Assembly (NCBI GenBank): GCA_900074725.1
Contig: LT598456.1
Coordinates: 131,488 to 195,487 of the forward strand
Direction of reading: 5' to 3'
Length of the DNA stretch: 64,000 nucleotides
DNA from: Lachancea dasiensis
Taxonomy: Eukaryota > Ascomycota > Saccharomycetes > Saccharomycetales > Saccharomycetaceae
Part shown: one piece after another, positions 10,384 to 19,000 of the stretch
How positions within the stretch are numbered: the first letter of the stretch is position 1
Layout: every line of letters begins with the position of its first letter
Translations under genes and position numbers: made by a program
Notes under the pieces: model-generated
Seen by the model: only the letters and a program-made list of their open reading frames with translations
Database searches by the model: none
Told to the model about the DNA's origin: nothing

Positions 10384-12036
10384 ATGCAACCTCCGGCGGT
10401 CTTGCCAAGTTCCATCGTGGTTCCGGATATCATATTGAGGATTTCATCCTATCTGTGGTACTACTGCCAAAACGCTGTCAATGCAATTCCAGGGAGCCAT
10501 TTTGTGGTGGACTATGTTAAGAGGTCGCACCAGCACGATCCCTATCGCACGATTGTGGAAGTATTTCTGATCATCTACGGAATTGTCTATTTTTTGAGGA
10601 AACCTCGCAAACAGGGATTCCAAGATGGGCCCAAACTGTCCAATAAGGAGGTTGAGGCGCTCCTCGATGAATGGCAACCTGAGCCACTCGCAAATGACGC
10701 GTCCAAAGTCGAGTGGCGCACTCAAAAAATCGCCGTTGTGCAGAGTTCGACCTCAAGTTCCCATGTTGATGTGGTACGTGACGATGGTAAAGAGCGGTTC
10801 ACGAGTGTGTTGAATTGCTCGTCGTACAACTTTCTACAACTTTCTGCGGAGCCTAGCGTTGCCAAGGTCGCCAAAGACACAGTTCGCCGGTACGGTGTCG
10901 GTGCGTGTGGTCCTGCCGGCTTCTACGGTAACCAAGACGTTCATACCCATCTCGAATATGATTTAGCTCGATTCTTCGGCACAGAAAACGCAGTTTTGTA
11001 TGGCCAGGACTTTTGCATAGCGGCTTCCGTGATCCCTGCTTTTACTAAGCGTGGCGACGTTATTGTTGCCGACAACAGATGCAGCGTTGCGATACAAAAC
11101 GCTCTTCAGTTGAGCCGTTCCACCGTTTATTACTTCGAACACAATGACATGGAGGCTCTGGAGGAACTTCTGCAACAACTTCAAGAACGGGAACTCAAAG
11201 ATAGCCTGCCTGTGCTTCCTCGAAAATTCATTGTCACGGAGGGCTTGTTTCACAATTTGGGTGATATCCCACCGCTTCCAAAACTGGTGGAGTTGAAGCA
11301 CAGATACAAATATAGACTTCTGGTTGATGAAACCTTTTCTTTGGGTGTGTTGGGCAGTACTGGTCGCGGTATAACGGAATATTTCAACATGCCACGCAAG
11401 GAAAGCGTGGATATTACGGTTGGCTCTCTAGCCACTGCATTAGGCTCGTCAGGCGGTTTTGCACTAGGAGACAACGTTATGTCCTTGCATCAAAGAATCG
11501 GGTCACACGCATACACATTCTCTGCCTCCCTGCCCTCATTTGCGGTCACTACTGCATCAGAAGTGTTAAAACTACTAGAAAAGGATAGAACAACGGTCGA
11601 AAGACTTCACATTATATCTCAGAAGCTGCACAACTTTTTTGTCGGGGACAAGGAGCTCAAAAGTTACATCGACATTCTGTCGGACAAAGATTCAAGCGTG
11701 CTTCATCTCACCCTAAAGGAGGATATTAGAAATGAGTTTTTTGGTTACACTGAGGACTCGTTGTTTGATGAAATGTCGGCAATGCACAACAAATACTTAT
11801 CGGAAAAATACGTTGAGAACTACGAAGTTGAGGAAAAGTTTTTGCAACAAATTGTGGACATCGCATTGGTAGAATTTGGCGTCCTCATCTCCCGTAATAC
11901 TTTTGTTCTGAAGCACGAAACGTTGCCAATTACACCAGGCTTAAAAATATGTTGTGGCGCCAAGATGAATGACCAGGAGCTTTCGCTTGTGTGCGAAAGT
12001 GTGAAGACTGCTATTCTGAAAACTCTAAAGGTATGA
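10384..12036 (+). CDS. LCB1: Lcb1, serine palmitoyltransferase subunit 1
   Basis: A 550-residue alpha-oxoamine synthase-family protein, orthologous to Lcb1 (YMR296C, 558 aa). With Lcb2 it makes 3-ketosphinganine from serine and palmitoyl-CoA, the first step of sphingolipid synthesis, at the ER. The N-terminal membrane segment is near residues 50-70 (VEVFLIIYGIVYFL). The fold signature YGVGACGPAGFYGNQDVH is intact. As in other Lcb1 proteins, the position of the PLP-binding lysine is not a lysine (TVGSLATALGSSGGF); catalysis resides in Lcb2. The cysteine-bearing LYGQDFC segment is also kept. The start is the first in-frame ATG and gives the expected MQPPAVLPSS N-terminus. Confidence 0.97.
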   Translation: MQPPAVLPSSIVVPDIILRISSYLWYYCQNAVNAIPGSHFVVDYVKRSHQHDPYRTIVEVFLIIYGIVYFLRKPRKQGFQDGPKLSNKEVEALLDEWQPEPLANDASKVEWRTQKIAVVQSSTSSSHVDVVRDDGKERFTSVLNCSSYNFLQLSAEPSVAKVAKDTVRRYGVGACGPAGFYGNQDVHTHLEYDLARFFGTENAVLYGQDFCIAASVIPAFTKRGDVIVADNRCSVAIQNALQLSRSTVYYFEHNDMEALEELLQQLQERELKDSLPVLPRKFIVTEGLFHNLGDIPPLPKLVELKHRYKYRLLVDETFSLGVLGSTGRGITEYFNMPRKESVDITVGSLATALGSSGGFALGDNVMSLHQRIGSHAYTFSASLPSFAVTTASEVLKLLEKDRTTVERLHIISQKLHNFFVGDKELKSYIDILSDKDSSVLHLTLKEDIRNEFFGYTEDSLFDEMSAMHNKYLSEKYVENYEVEEKFLQQIVDIALVEFGVLISRNTFVLKHETLPITPGLKICCGAKMNDQELSLVCESVKTAILKTLKV

Positions 12037-12048
12037 TGAGCGGGGCGT

Positions 12049-12095
12049 TGCTAAGTCAAGGCAGAGATGCGAGTATACTCTGCCTTGACTTAGCA
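12049..12095 (+). terminator. Perfect 18-bp hairpin in the LCB1 3' region
   Basis: The bases at 12049-12066 (tgctaagtcaaggcagag) are the exact reverse complement of 12078-12095, with an 11-base loop between. A further three-base gcg/cgc match lies just outside the stem. It begins 12 bases after the LCB1 stop codon and lies between the convergent LCB1 and RTA1-family genes. The structure is seen directly. A role in 3'-end formation, mRNA stability or as a remnant of an element is inference. Confidence 0.6.
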
Positions 12096-12252
12096 TTCGC
12101 ATGTTGCACCATCACAGGCTTCTCATTTCAAATATTGGGGCGAGAAGAATAATGTCATTGCAAAGTCCATTTGGAGAATGCCAAAGAGATCGCCGCTCAT
12201 GTGTCTCCCACAAGGACCGCTAATACTCTATAAAACTTCCATACTAATACTC

Positions 12253-13314
12253 TTATAGGCCGTTGTCACTCTGTTTCTGGGTCAAGGAAGTACATTCAGT
12301 CTCGACTTTGAACAAGTTTCCCTTGGCAAAGGTGGCCACAAAGAGAAGAGTGACCAGGAACATCGGTACCGCGTCAAATACAAAGATGAACCACTCATGT
12401 TCAATAATGTAGCCACTGTAACCTTGAATAAATTCCACCAATCTCACGATCGACCTCACGAGAATGAGTATGCTGCACATGAACAGATTGATGTTCAAAA
12501 CTTTCCAGTGCCTCGAGATGTAAGGGGTGATCCGAGAAACTTTGTCTGCGAGGAACAAGAACCTCAGTTCCGTGATTACAAACAACCCAAATATGATAAC
12601 TTGAACAACAAGGCCCGCGATAATAATATTGGACCCCAGTTCATGATTGTCGCTACTGCCTAGGATACCACCACCTGCACCTTGAAGTAAGATACTCAAA
12701 ACATCGCCTGCAACAAAAATGGTGGTGCTGAATTTAATAGGCACGAAAGAGACTTGTGTAGCATTCAACAGGATCATCAGCCGGCCGAAATTCATGTAAA
12801 TTGTAGCAGCCATGAAAGCTGCCGCCACCAGAAGCATCACGGTCTGGGCCACGTATGAGCCAAGCGAGTAAACATCGCTCCTCGATGCGATTCGTGCAAT
12901 GTATCCTCCACACTCGGCAAGTATTCCGATCAGTAGTGGTATGAATTTTGTAACCAGCCGCAAGTTCGAGCACGGCTCAATGGGCTTGATGGTCGTGGCT
13001 GTGCCCTTGCCGTCGGATTCAAATACATTTTCTTTGTCTAGAACGAGAGATCTAACGTCTGAGGGCTGTTTGAAAGCTGCTTCTCTTTCCATCGCCTTCC
13101 TCTTTCTGCAATACCATCCGATTTGCACAACCAAGGCTATGAACGTGAGGCCAAACAGTATCGCAAACGCTACAGCTCCACCTAATGACGGCATATACGC
13201 GTAATACGAGTATGCCTTGTACATTTCCACGCTTCCGGCACTGTTGGTGAACGAGCCATAAGCCACCGTGGTAGTATGTGAGCCGCTGGTGATCGTGGTA
13301 GTAGAGTATGTCAT
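12253..13314 (-). CDS. RTA1-family multi-pass membrane protein (lipid-translocating exporter family)
   Basis: From the ATG at 13314 this is 353 residues with about seven hydrophobic segments, the hallmark of the fungal RTA1 family. The family includes Rta1 (7-aminocholesterol resistance), Pug1 (protoporphyrin), Rsb1 (sphingoid base export) and Ylr046c. The stretches FSTTIFVAGDVLSILLQGAGG and RSIVRLVEFIQGY..HEWFIFVFDAVPMFL match Rta1/Pug1 more closely than Rsb1. The N-terminus is Ser/Thr-rich and ends in Y-x-Y-MPSLGG, as is typical. The open frame continues upstream through an ATG at 13485, but that 57-residue extension is Arg-rich and unlike the family, so I prefer 13314. It is the only protein gene here outside the three yeast synteny tracks. 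The substrate cannot be read from sequence. Confidence 0.85.
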   Translation of the reverse strand: MTYSTTTITSGSHTTTVAYGSFTNSAGSVEMYKAYSYYAYMPSLGGAVAFAILFGLTFIALVVQIGWYCRKRKAMEREAAFKQPSDVRSLVLDKENVFESDGKGTATTIKPIEPCSNLRLVTKFIPLLIGILAECGGYIARIASRSDVYSLGSYVAQTVMLLVAAAFMAATIYMNFGRLMILLNATQVSFVPIKFSTTIFVAGDVLSILLQGAGGGILGSSDNHELGSNIIIAGLVVQVIIFGLFVITELRFLFLADKVSRITPYISRHWKVLNINLFMCSILILVRSIVRLVEFIQGYSGYIIEHEWFIFVFDAVPMFLVTLLFVATFAKGNLFKVETECTSLTQKQSDNGL

Positions 13315-14301
13315 CACCACTTCGCAAGAATTTCCACGTACTGCCCTGTCTCCCGTCTGGACCCTTTGAGAGCTTATTTCGAACCTCCTTCGTCTTATAT
13401 TCGTAGAGGCCCGAACAGTGTTTACTTTAAGACTAAAAATACTCCAAGACGCTGCTACACGGCCACCAGCGAGACTAGAAACCATCAAGATTCCACAACT
13501 CACCGTTACCAGGGGCTCATTCGCGTGGTGGCTTTTTTTTCTGAGTAACCACCGGCTGAGTTGAGCTAAGCACCGATATCTACGATTCTTCTGCGGCCGA
13601 ATGACCGTGGCATTCTTGTGACTTGGTTGTCATTCGAAATAGGCCGAGTTTACTATGGTGATTCACATCATGTTGTACTAACACTCAGAAAGTATGGCAG
13701 GCTAACCGTGGACGTGATAATGTGGACGATGGGCATGTCGCAGTTGCAGGGACGGCAAAATGAAGATCATTGTAACAAATATCGCAGCAGTCGTGGCTGT
13801 GCGCAACTGTCCAAAACCTCTGCGTAAATCCGCGGGTGAACACATCATTTTTTTAGAAGCAGTCCAATCGGCGATCGTGGCTGTGAAACTAGCGAGGGGC
13901 CTCCTCCGCTGTCGAGTCACATATCGAAGTTCCTGTGAGATGGTTCTGATAGTTGTTGGTTGGCAAACGAACTTTCGAATAAATGCATCAAAATTTTCGA
14001 TCACTTCATCACATTGTGACGCGAGCGATGCTCAGCTCTCGTAGAAAGCTACAGCAACTAGAAAATCGACTTGGGGTCCGCCTCGAGAACTGACTCGAAA
14101 ACATATATAAGTAATGTTATACGATATCTTTTGCCAAGCCTCCAAAGTAATATAATCGGCAGCTCCACGTATCAGAGTGTAGTCGTTGTTAACACACAGC
14201 TTCTTTCTTGCTCCATCGCCACAATAGCTTTTAGGGTGCTGAAATTCCTGCCTTTTTGAGCTACAAGCACAGTACTTTCACTCCTTTTCCCGTGCAAGAA
14301 A
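13315..14301. other. Divergent spacer upstream of the RTA1-family gene and YMR295C-like gene
   Basis: These 987 bases separate two divergent starts. They contain a TACTAAC followed by an AG (13676-13688), but no plausible exons around it. Short frames on both strands have no recognisable signature. I see no RNA gene or repeat. Confidence 0.4.
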
Positions 14302-14856
14302 ATGGGTATCTTCAGCAAGAACAATGATACTTTGTCCGTGCCACAGGCGCACGCTCCCGACGTGAAGCTCACCAAAGATGATCAGTTCAAATTTAGATCC
14401 ACCTCCATTCACGACCCCGTTTTGGAAGCAGTGCAAGAGGCTCAACCGTTTGAGCAGGCCGCAGACACGTCTCAGGATGATCCAAACCGACAATCGTACT
14501 ACTCCGGGGAACACGAAGGTGACCACCCCAGAGATGTTTTTGGCCAGCCCATCCACCAGCCTGACGTCTCCAACCCTACGCGGGCCAGAGACGAAAGACC
14601 GCTTGACACCATCCGTGGTTTCGAGTATGCCATCTCAGGCGACCCTTCGTGGGGTCAGAGACTCGAGACCCACCAGTACGGGTTTCGCGTAAGGCCTGAT
14701 TTCCCGCAGTTTGGCAACGTGGATCCACACGCGATGAATGCCTCCCAGCAAGGCTACTTGCAAGACCAGGCGGTTTACACGGCGCCGGCGCCTAACGCCA
14801 TGTCTGAAGGTGGCAAGAAGAAGAAGAGAGGTCTTTTTGGCCGTAAGAAAAAATGA
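14302..14856 (+). CDS. Ortholog of the YGR273C/YMR295C pair, function unknown
   Basis: A 184-residue hydrophilic protein related to S. cerevisiae YMR295C and its duplicate YGR273C, which have no defined molecular function. The N-terminus MGIFSKN has a Gly at position 2 and so could be N-myristoylated; this is inference. The C-terminus is strongly basic (GGKKKKRGLFGRKKK), which could bind membranes or nucleic acid. The middle contains an RPLDTIRGFEYAISGDPSW segment that looks like the conserved core. It lies between the LCB1 side (YMR296C) and the EFG1/SLH1 side (YGR271), as expected for the single copy that preceded the duplication. Confidence 0.85.
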   Translation: MGIFSKNNDTLSVPQAHAPDVKLTKDDQFKFRSTSIHDPVLEAVQEAQPFEQAADTSQDDPNRQSYYSGEHEGDHPRDVFGQPIHQPDVSNPTRARDERPLDTIRGFEYAISGDPSWGQRLETHQYGFRVRPDFPQFGNVDPHAMNASQQGYLQDQAVYTAPAPNAMSEGGKKKKRGLFGRKKK

Positions 14857-15233
14857 TTCTTCTTTTTACCTTACGTCACTGCGCGATATAGCTGAACATG
14901 CACCTTTCTCCGTGTGCGATTGATACCCTAAATGCTTTATATACGATACTTTTAATGTTTGTTCTATTACGTTACGACTAAAGTTCAATTCAGGTTCATA
15001 ACTTACTGCAATGCCCCACTTTTGCTACAATTATGAGAGAAGACGCCTTGGGGAAACACTAGATAGATGTTTTGTTCACCCAATTCATGGCAGTTTACTT
15101 TCCCGTGGTTAAGTTTTCAAGGTGTTGATGCCGAGGGCCTCATCTATGCTGAAAAATTTCAATGGTAATGACGGGAAGCCAGCTCATCGCCCCGATAAAA
15201 GTGAGGTAAAAGGTTCAGCACCAGTGTGTCGAT
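14857..15233 (+). promoter_or_regulatory. EFG1 upstream region with RRPE and PAC elements
   Basis: Two ribosome-biogenesis promoter elements lie just before EFG1. The first is RRPE, tgaaaaattt at 15150-15159. The second is PAC, ctcatcgc at 15183-15190, which is GCGATGAG on the other strand. In yeast these bind Stb3 (RRPE) and Dot6/Tod6 (PAC) and mark genes of the growth-regulated Ribi regulon. Order and spacing (RRPE farther, PAC nearer the start) are typical. The rest of the 377 bases is the 3' region of the previous gene. Confidence 0.75.
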
Positions 15234-15920
15234 ATGGATACAAAGCACAGGAGAAAACCCTCTAGACCGTCAGGAAAGTCTATTCAACTGGCACACGTCT
15301 TAGGTTCTGGCTCCAATAAAATCAAGAAGAAAATCCGGGACATTGAAAGACTGCTGCAACGCAAAAAAGATGTCCTTCCAGATACAGTTTTGATTGAGAA
15401 AGAAAGAGCTTTGGATGCTCTGAGGCTAGAACTACAAAATGCCGAAATGCGGGTCAAAGTACAGAATAATGCCAAAAAATACCATATGGTACGCTTCTTT
15501 GAGCGCAAGAAAGCACTCAGAAGGTATAATCAGGCTGTTAAAAATGCCAACAAGAAAGACATACGAGAAAGGGCCATAGACCTCTGCTATGTTGTGAACT
15601 TTCCCAAGACAGAGAAGTACATTGCTTTGTACCCCGCCGAAGAGAATGAGGGTTTCACAGAATCCAAGACAGGTATTGAAAAGACGGACGCTCGGCGGTC
15701 GACCTATCGTGATTTGGTTGCATCTAAAATGGACTCTGATGACCTTCCCGTGTCCTTATCCGGTATACTCAAGGGTGACAAACTTTCAAGAGAGCATAAC
15801 GGCCTGCAGTTGAAGTCGCCCCAGAGCTCCAGCTCTGATGCTGGGCCCAGTAGCCGTGGGCCCTCTCACATGCAAGAAGAAGATGAAGACGAGGAAGAAG
15901 ACGACTTTTTCGAGAGTTGA
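15234..15920 (+). CDS. EFG1: Efg1, nucleolar 18S rRNA maturation factor
   Basis: A 228-residue, basic, coiled-coil-rich protein orthologous to Efg1 (YGR271C-A, 233 aa), an essential nucleolar factor needed for 18S rRNA processing. The conserved body runs from about residue 28 (NKIKKKIRDIERLL) through VRFFERKKALRRYNQA to DLCYVVNFPKTEKYIALYP. The C-terminal 35 residues are acidic (EEDEDEEEDDFFES). Promoter RRPE and PAC sites fit its job. It is convergent with SLH1, 111 bp away. The assignment is firm. Confidence 0.94.
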   Translation: MDTKHRRKPSRPSGKSIQLAHVLGSGSNKIKKKIRDIERLLQRKKDVLPDTVLIEKERALDALRLELQNAEMRVKVQNNAKKYHMVRFFERKKALRRYNQAVKNANKKDIRERAIDLCYVVNFPKTEKYIALYPAEENEGFTESKTGIEKTDARRSTYRDLVASKMDSDDLPVSLSGILKGDKLSREHNGLQLKSPQSSSSDAGPSSRGPSHMQEEDEDEEEDDFFES

Positions 15921-16031
15921 GTTGGAAAGCCTTAAACTACACACTTTGTATAATATTATAACAGGTAGGCTCCTTGAAAACTTTGATCATAATATTTGTC
16001 TTATTACCTATTGCATTATTGCAAATACAAG

Positions 16032-19000
16032 TTAGAGTTCCTTCAGAGTATGTTGTAGCTCGTATTTGATGTCCAAAGCATCGTTGATGATGGTAAATTG
16101 TAGTGTTTGACCTTGCAACTCTTCGGCGACCACAAAATCACAACTAATGATTACATTGTTGCCCTTTTTTCTTGGCTGGCATCTCTTCAACATTAGAAGC
16201 TCTGAACCTTGATACCCAATTACAAACCAAAGTTCTTTCTGCGTTTTAGGAAACTTATCACAGTAAACTTCGAAATTTTTATTCGTTTTAGTATTAGCGT
16301 GTTTTGCCGAAATTGTAACCGAACCAGCACTAGTTTGAGGTTCAACTTTAACGTCTGCAAGAACAGGCAGCCGAGTGGACTCCTTTACAAATGCTTTCAT
16401 TTGCTCCTCAGTAACGTTGAGCTTACGCGCCAATACTTCAAGTCGTTTATACCCAAGTCTGCCAATCTCGTCCAGATTCTTAGTTCCTGTGGATCCAGTC
16501 AAAGAGCATTGCTCATTGAAACTGTTTTCAGGAAGTCTTCTTAATTCTGCACCAGGAAGTAGGCTGATAGGGTCATCTTCGTACCAGCAACCTTGCTTAA
16601 CACATTGCATCATCTTAATGATTGTCAATACGGTCGAACAATACCCTAACTCGCCTGCCACATCTGCATATGCCTGCAAAATACGTAAGGCTTGGTCTAA
16701 AATTGAAATGGTATCTTGATGATAATCTGCAATTGGTAGGTCAACACGACTGAAGTAAGCTTGCAATAGCAAAAAAGCCTTTAAGTGGGGATCCCACATT
16801 GGAAGTTCATCTTCCCCTACAAAAGCAACATCTACTGGGTAGCGTGATTGTGCCGACATCTCAGTATTCATGATAATTTCCCCATTTCTAACAGGAAGCT
16901 CATTATATTCGACAGCAAGTGACAGCCACTTCAAAACGTCTTTGAAAGATGCGTTGTCGTGAACTCTTTTCAAAAGTTGGCGAATTGTTTTGTGCGAAAT
17001 ATAGTAGTAAGAGGAAATACTGAGGAATGGTAAAGCCACGATCTTATTTCCTTTCAGAGCCACACAGTTAGATTCTGCCAAATTCTCAATTGTCTGATCA
17101 ATTAGTTCACTCAAGTACTTATTAATGCCGGCAGCAGAAGTATCCTCCATTATGCCGTAGTACGTTGGATTATGATGAGATCTTCTAAAGAAAAACGTCC
17201 AGCTAATAAAGTCCATCGCTTCTTGTTTATTTGTAATGGAACCTGAAGCAATTTCAGCACCCAAGTGATCATCCAAGGCCTTGTGGAGCGAAGATTCTAC
17301 AGGGAAACCAATGTTCAAAAAGTGCTTATAGAACATCTTTTTGGCCTGCTTCGTGTACACTATGGCAGTACCAGAAGTGTCAAATGCAGGCCTACCAGCT
17401 CTCCCCATCATCTGCAGAATATCAGTGAGATCCATATCACGGTAACCTTCAATTTTTGCATCAAAGAATTGAGTACCTTTGATGATGACAAGGTGCGCCG
17501 GCAAGTTTACGCCCCAGGCCAATGTGGATGTAGCCACAAGAACTTGTATCTTATTTCTTTGAAAAAGTTCATGGGAAATATATCGGTCCTTCTCTACTAG
17601 ACCTGCATGATGCAATCCAATCCCAAATTGTAAAGCCAGTTTTAATGTATCGTCAGAAACCTGTGATAGATAATATTGAAGCTCATCGTCATCATCAATC
17701 TTTAAGAACCTCCTAGGGTTACTTTCCATACCACACAGGTGAATTAAGTCCAAGGCAGTTAGTCTTGTCTGTCTCCTGGAAGCAACAAAGATCAAAACTG
17801 GCTTTTCTGGAGAGTGTCGTTTGATAGCCATGAAGGCAGGCTTATTCATTGTTTTCATCAGAGGACAAAATGCTAAGTTATCAGGAAATCCATCGATGTA
17901 CATTTTCAGAGGAACTGGTCTGACACTAGACGGAAAGTTGTATAACCCATTATCTCTTACACCAAGCCAGCCGCCCATATCATATGCATTTGAAACGGCT
18001 GTCGACATTCCAAGAAGCCTGACAGGTCTTTTGGTTTGTGAAGCAACATAGTTCATACGACTCACAATCATTTCAAGGATTGGACCACGGTCACTTGCCA
18101 ATAAATGGATTTCATCCATGATGATAAGTGAGACCTCTTGTACAAACTTACGAGTTTGCCAATTACGGGATATACCGTCAAATTTTTCGGGAGTTGTAAT
18201 AATAATAGTTGCATCACGAACATCTTTTGGATCTGGGAGAGAATCACCTGTTAGTTCAATAACTTTATCGCCGGTTATAGGAGTAATTCTTTTTCTCCAA
18301 TCGGTGACTCGTTCTCTGACTAAAGCTTTCATGGGCGCGATATAAACAATTTTATTACCAGGGAATTCCTTAAGCGCGTGCCACATTGCTAGCTCCGCCA
18401 CAACGGTTTTTCCAGAGCCGGTTGGAGAACCCACAAAAACATTGTCATTAGTATTGTACAGCGTGTGAAACGTCATTGTCTGCATTGGATTAAAGTAATT
18501 GAAAGGATATATTTCCTCCAAAAGCCTATTTTGCAAAGCAGTCACAGGTAATGGTCTCAGTCTCTGTAGTTTCGTTTGCAAAGTTTCATTATGCGGCCGA
18601 ATTAAGTGCTGAAACGAAATTACTTGGGACGATTCACTACCTATCCACACGTCCGACACAACTTTCGCAACCACTTGAGGTGGTAAGGGATCGGAAAGAG
18701 GGATCATGAAATCTAATTCATGTGGATTTTTCATTTGACGTTTGGAAATGATAACTTTCTCTACATGTAAAATTTGAGACCTGTCAGATTCCTCCACAAA
18801 TAACCAAAAGAATTGAGCATTTCCATGCACTTTGACATCCCACAAAAAAGAAGGAGTTAATGTTATGTGAATCCTCATTACGTTGGTAGTAATTGGAAAT
18901 ATGTCAGCAGCAATGTCAACCTTAGGGAAACGGTCTAAAATCGCGTTGAGCTTGTGACCCATCTTTTTATTGTGTACCAAGTCTCCCAACTCTTCTGGCT

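Noticed and set aside
13315-13503. N-terminal extension of the RTA1-family gene
   Set aside because: The frame is open upstream and has an ATG at 13485, but the first codon is GTG and the added residues are Arg-rich with no family likeness. The ATG at 13314 gives the usual short Ser/Thr-rich N-terminus.
13676-13688. TACTAAC plus AG as a possible intron end
   Set aside because: No suitable donor and exon lie upstream on the plus strand except inside the opposite-strand gene, and the next gene, at 14302, already has a good start. A 5' UTR intron cannot be excluded but has no support.
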